The position numbers were made by a program, and so were the translations under genes. The notes below the pieces were generated by a model, which ran no database searches, was not told the origin of the DNA, and saw only the letters and a program-made list of their open reading frames with translations. DNA of 46,324 bases. It comes from Clostridia bacterium. GTDB taxonomy: Bacteria; Bacillota; Clostridia; TANB77; CAG-465. Numbering within the stretch: position 1 is the stretch's first letter; each line of letters begins with the position of its first letter. The stretch covers positions 1 through 46,324 of the forward strand of contig JAFWCU010000005.1 of assembly GCA_017534305.1 (NCBI GenBank), written 5' to 3'. This document shows, piece by piece, positions 44,129 through 46,324 of the stretch.

Positions 44129-46324
44129 TTAGTCTTTAATGTATTTTTTTACTAAGGTAATTCCACTAATTGATGCTACTGCAATTACTAGAACTAACGC
44201 CATATTCATATCTGAAGTATCTACTGTTTTTGGTTCTTCAGGTTGTGGCTCTGGTTCTGGAGTAGGTGTTGGAGCTGGATCTTCATGTGGATCTGGATCT
44301 GCTGGTATTTCTTCATCTTTATCATAAACGATTTCAAATACTAGTTCTCCATCTACATATGTTGCTCTTACCTTATCTTCTCCTACTACATGATATCCAT
44401 CAATTTCTGGAGCTTCTAAGTAGTAATCTTCTCCTACTAAATCTTTACTTACTACTTGTTGTCTTAATACATTTCCATTTTTATCTACGAACTTAACTAT
44501 TATTGTTCCTTCTACTATTTCTGGTTCAACAGGTCTTAGTACAAATACTAATTCTATTGTTCCTTCAATGTATTCTCCATCTAAAGAATCTGGTCTAGAT
44601 ATTACTTCATATCCTTCAAATGTTTTTTCTTCAAAATGGAATGTTTCTCCAACTAATCCATTATCTGTTTCCCTAGATAATTCTTCTCCATCCTCTGTTA
44701 TATATTTTACTATTACATCTCCATGTTTTTCTTCTTCTATTTTTCTATATTCATATACTACTTCTCTTGTATTTCTTTGATATGTTCCTCTTTCATTATC
44801 TGGTATTACTACTAACTCATATCCTTCAACATTTCTTGGTGTTGCTTGATATTGGTCTCCTTCAATACCACTTAATTCATATTTATATAGTTCTTCTCCT
44901 GTTCCTTGTACTATACCTTTTACTGGTACTTTTCCAAGTCTTATATAATAGTATATATATTCTTGAGGCTCAACTGTTAAGTTTGCACTTTCAACTTCTG
45001 GTGTTGAATGTAATACATAGTATAAGAAGTGTTTTTTATCAAAATCTATATGCTCTCCTTCTGTTCCTTCATATATTTCTTGATCTAATAACTCTCCTGT
45101 TAGAACATCTACATATTTAACTATTAATCCTCCAGAGATTTTCTTGTAATAGAAAGTTTTAGTTACATCTTCTCTTCCCATTACTCCTGTTTTAGATTCA
45201 GGTTCTTGTACTAAAACATATCCTGGAATGTTTTGAGCAAATGCCTCATATTCTTCTTTTTCCATGTATTTCTTAATTACATCTGGTATTATTTTTTCTC
45301 CAGTATTTGCATCTATATGCTCTGTAATTAAGTTTGCTTGTTTCTTGTATCTATAGATTATCTCTTGTGGTTCACGAGCCATTTGTCCTTCTGGCTCTCC
45401 AATTACATCTATATATACATAGTCTTCTATTTCTTTTTGTTCTGTTTCATAGCCTTGTCCTTCATAACCATTCATTGTTATTGTTGGACTTATTTCTTCT
45501 TCTGTATAGTAGTCTATATATCTTACTACTAGTGAAGTATTCTTTCTATAGTAATATGTTACATATATATCTTCTATATCTATTGTACCTTCTGTATTTC
45601 CACTATCTCTTACATAAGTATAATTAGATATATCCTTCTTAACAGTTTCATATTCACTGTTTTGATCATATGTATCAAAGTTTTGTGTAGATATTTCATT
45701 TCCTGTAACTTCATCTACATATTTTGTTATTACATTTGCTTGTCTTATATAATAATATGTAACTGTTATTGGATCTTCTGTTAGTGTATATTCCTCAGTT
45801 GCTGGCTTTTCATATAATCTATAACTTGGGAATGTTCCTTCTCTTGTATTAACTATATCTCCTATATATCCTTCAACTGTTATACTATCTAGCTCTTCTC
45901 CTGTGATTACATCTACATGTTTAATATATAACACTGTATCTTGTTTTGCATATACATATATTACATAAATTGTATCTACTGCAAAGTTTCCATTTGCACT
46001 TCCTACTATATGATCTAATGCATATTTATAATTGCTTGTTGCATTAATTTCATCTGTTCTTGCAACTGATTCATATGGATCATCTACACGTCCAGTTTTT
46101 TCCTCTGTAGGATATAGAACATTTGTAACTGTTCCAGGATTTGTTATATCTGTTTCACTATCTACATGTAATATTACTACTTTTGATTCTTTCTTTTGAT
46201 AGTAATATGTTATAACTTGTTTTTCTAACGTATAGTTACCTGTAGCATTTCCATCTACACGAACAAATTCATATTTGTTACCATTAGCGGCGTTAATTTC
46301 ATCTAGTTTGTTAACTGTAGTATA
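44129..46324 (-). CDS. MucBP-repeat surface protein, C-terminal part (runs in from right edge)
   Basis: The frame is open from the right edge, giving 731 residues. It holds about ten MucBP-type repeats of 65-80 residues, each with a V-x-Y-V-D core strand and a closing YYY-[RK] strand, increasingly diverged toward the C-terminus. A Pro/Asp/Glu wall-spanning stretch follows (PADPDPHEDPAPTPTPEPEP). The tail is VDTSD, a hydrophobic helix of about 20 residues and KKYIKD. There is no LPXTG. An internal Met at 45934 is not a credible start. The N-terminus is outside the window or, if the edges join, is the fragment at 1-4500; joined in frame they would make a 2200-residue protein. Confidence 0.88.
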   Translation of the reverse strand, partial: YTTVNKLDEINAANGNKYEFVRVDGNATGNYTLEKQVITYYYQKKESKVVILHVDSETDITNPGTVTNVLYPTEEKTGRVDDPYESVARTDEINATSNYKYALDHIVGSANGNFAVDTIYVIYVYAKQDTVLYIKHVDVITGEELDSITVEGYIGDIVNTREGTFPSYRLYEKPATEEYTLTEDPITVTYYYIRQANVITKYVDEVTGNEISTQNFDTYDQNSEYETVKKDISNYTYVRDSGNTEGTIDIEDIYVTYYYRKNTSLVVRYIDYYTEEEISPTITMNGYEGQGYETEQKEIEDYVYIDVIGEPEGQMAREPQEIIYRYKKQANLITEHIDANTGEKIIPDVIKKYMEKEEYEAFAQNIPGYVLVQEPESKTGVMGREDVTKTFYYKKISGGLIVKYVDVLTGELLDQEIYEGTEGEHIDFDKKHFLYYVLHSTPEVESANLTVEPQEYIYYYIRLGKVPVKGIVQGTGEELYKYELSGIEGDQYQATPRNVEGYELVVIPDNERGTYQRNTREVVYEYRKIEEEKHGDVIVKYITEDGEELSRETDNGLVGETFHFEEKTFEGYEVISRPDSLDGEYIEGTIELVFVLRPVEPEIVEGTIIVKFVDKNGNVLRQQVVSKDLVGEDYYLEAPEIDGYHVVGEDKVRATYVDGELVFEIVYDKDEEIPADPDPHEDPAPTPTPEPEPQPEEPKTVDTSDMNMALVLVIAVASISGITLVKKYIKD
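46232..46324 (-). repeat. 93-bp direct repeat, identical to 1-93
   Basis: Right-hand copy of the terminal repeat. Just past it on the C-terminal side the coding sequence reads TLEKQVITYYYQKK, versus TLDKQVVTYYYQKK after the related repeat on the left, so the flanks are related but not the same. Confidence 0.97.

Noticed and set aside
44129..45934. A complete 601-residue MucBP protein starting at 45934
   Set aside because: The frame stays open upstream to the window edge in more MucBP repeats, the Met is inside a repeat, and no ribosome binding site or signal peptide is present.
1..46324. A 46-kb circular plasmid or phage genome, suggested by the identical ends
   Set aside because: The content is single-copy chromosomal housekeeping genes, with no replication, partition, capsid or integrase gene. 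The shared 93 bp lies inside a repeat-rich gene, where assembly artefacts are expected.

Overview
The window reads as chromosomal DNA from a low-GC, Gram-positive anaerobe, most likely an uncultured gut-type member of the Clostridia. The evidence is very AT-rich DNA with dense AGGAGG ribosome binding sites and textbook TTGnnn-17-TATAAT promoters, an oxygen-sensitive class III ribonucleotide reductase (nrdD/nrdG), a protease with a dockerin, and very large CnaB- and MucBP-repeat surface proteins. Nearly all genes lie on the minus strand. Single-copy housekeeping genes (asnS, aspS, rpsO, ftsY, murB, guaA/guaB, nrdD) argue against a plasmid or phage.

Layout. 1-4500: N-terminal 1500 codons of a MucBP-repeat surface protein, running off the left edge. 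4685-9511: operon asnS-aspS-gpsA-O-methyltransferase. 9697-15264: a 1855-residue adhesin with a predicted thioester domain and about a dozen CnaB-like domains. 15447-16820: M23 peptidase and rpsO. 17137-18536 (plus): NfeD and SPFH pair. 18598-21420: membrane trypsin-like protease and deoC. 21549-24588: guaB-guaA. 24702-28489: dockerin subtilase and ruvC. 28601-33769: ftsY-murB-yvcK plus a debranching-enzyme-like protein. 33889-35797: unknown membrane protein, and a plus-strand aspartate kinase. 35801-40581: AI-2E family permease and the anaerobic ribonucleotide reductase locus. 40658-44030: GNAT, FAD oxidoreductase, amidase. 44129-46324: C-terminal part of a MucBP-repeat protein, running off the right edge.

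Three points stand out. First, NrdD (753 aa) ends without the glycyl-radical loop, while a separate 90-residue ORF next to nrdG carries exactly that loop (RRITGYLVG, then RVKH). The reductase looks split into two polypeptides, with an unrelated antisense gene between the two genes. Second, the first and last 93 bp of the window are identical and in the same reading frame of two MucBP gene halves. This is a false circle, a collapsed repeat between two paralogues, or a tandem duplication, and it marks a recombination-prone pair of surface genes. Third, both giant surface proteins lack LPXTG and share a V-[DN]-T-[GS]-D tail, suggesting an unusual anchoring signal.

Other notable items are a GuaB that closely resembles, from memory, the laterally acquired IMPDH of Tritrichomonas foetus, a membrane-anchored YvcK that has lost its DDGGSSG loop, a debranching-enzyme-like neighbour lacking the usual catalytic signature, and an aspartate kinase with a shortened regulatory region. 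No tRNA, rRNA, CRISPR array, insertion sequence, sortase or cohesin was found.
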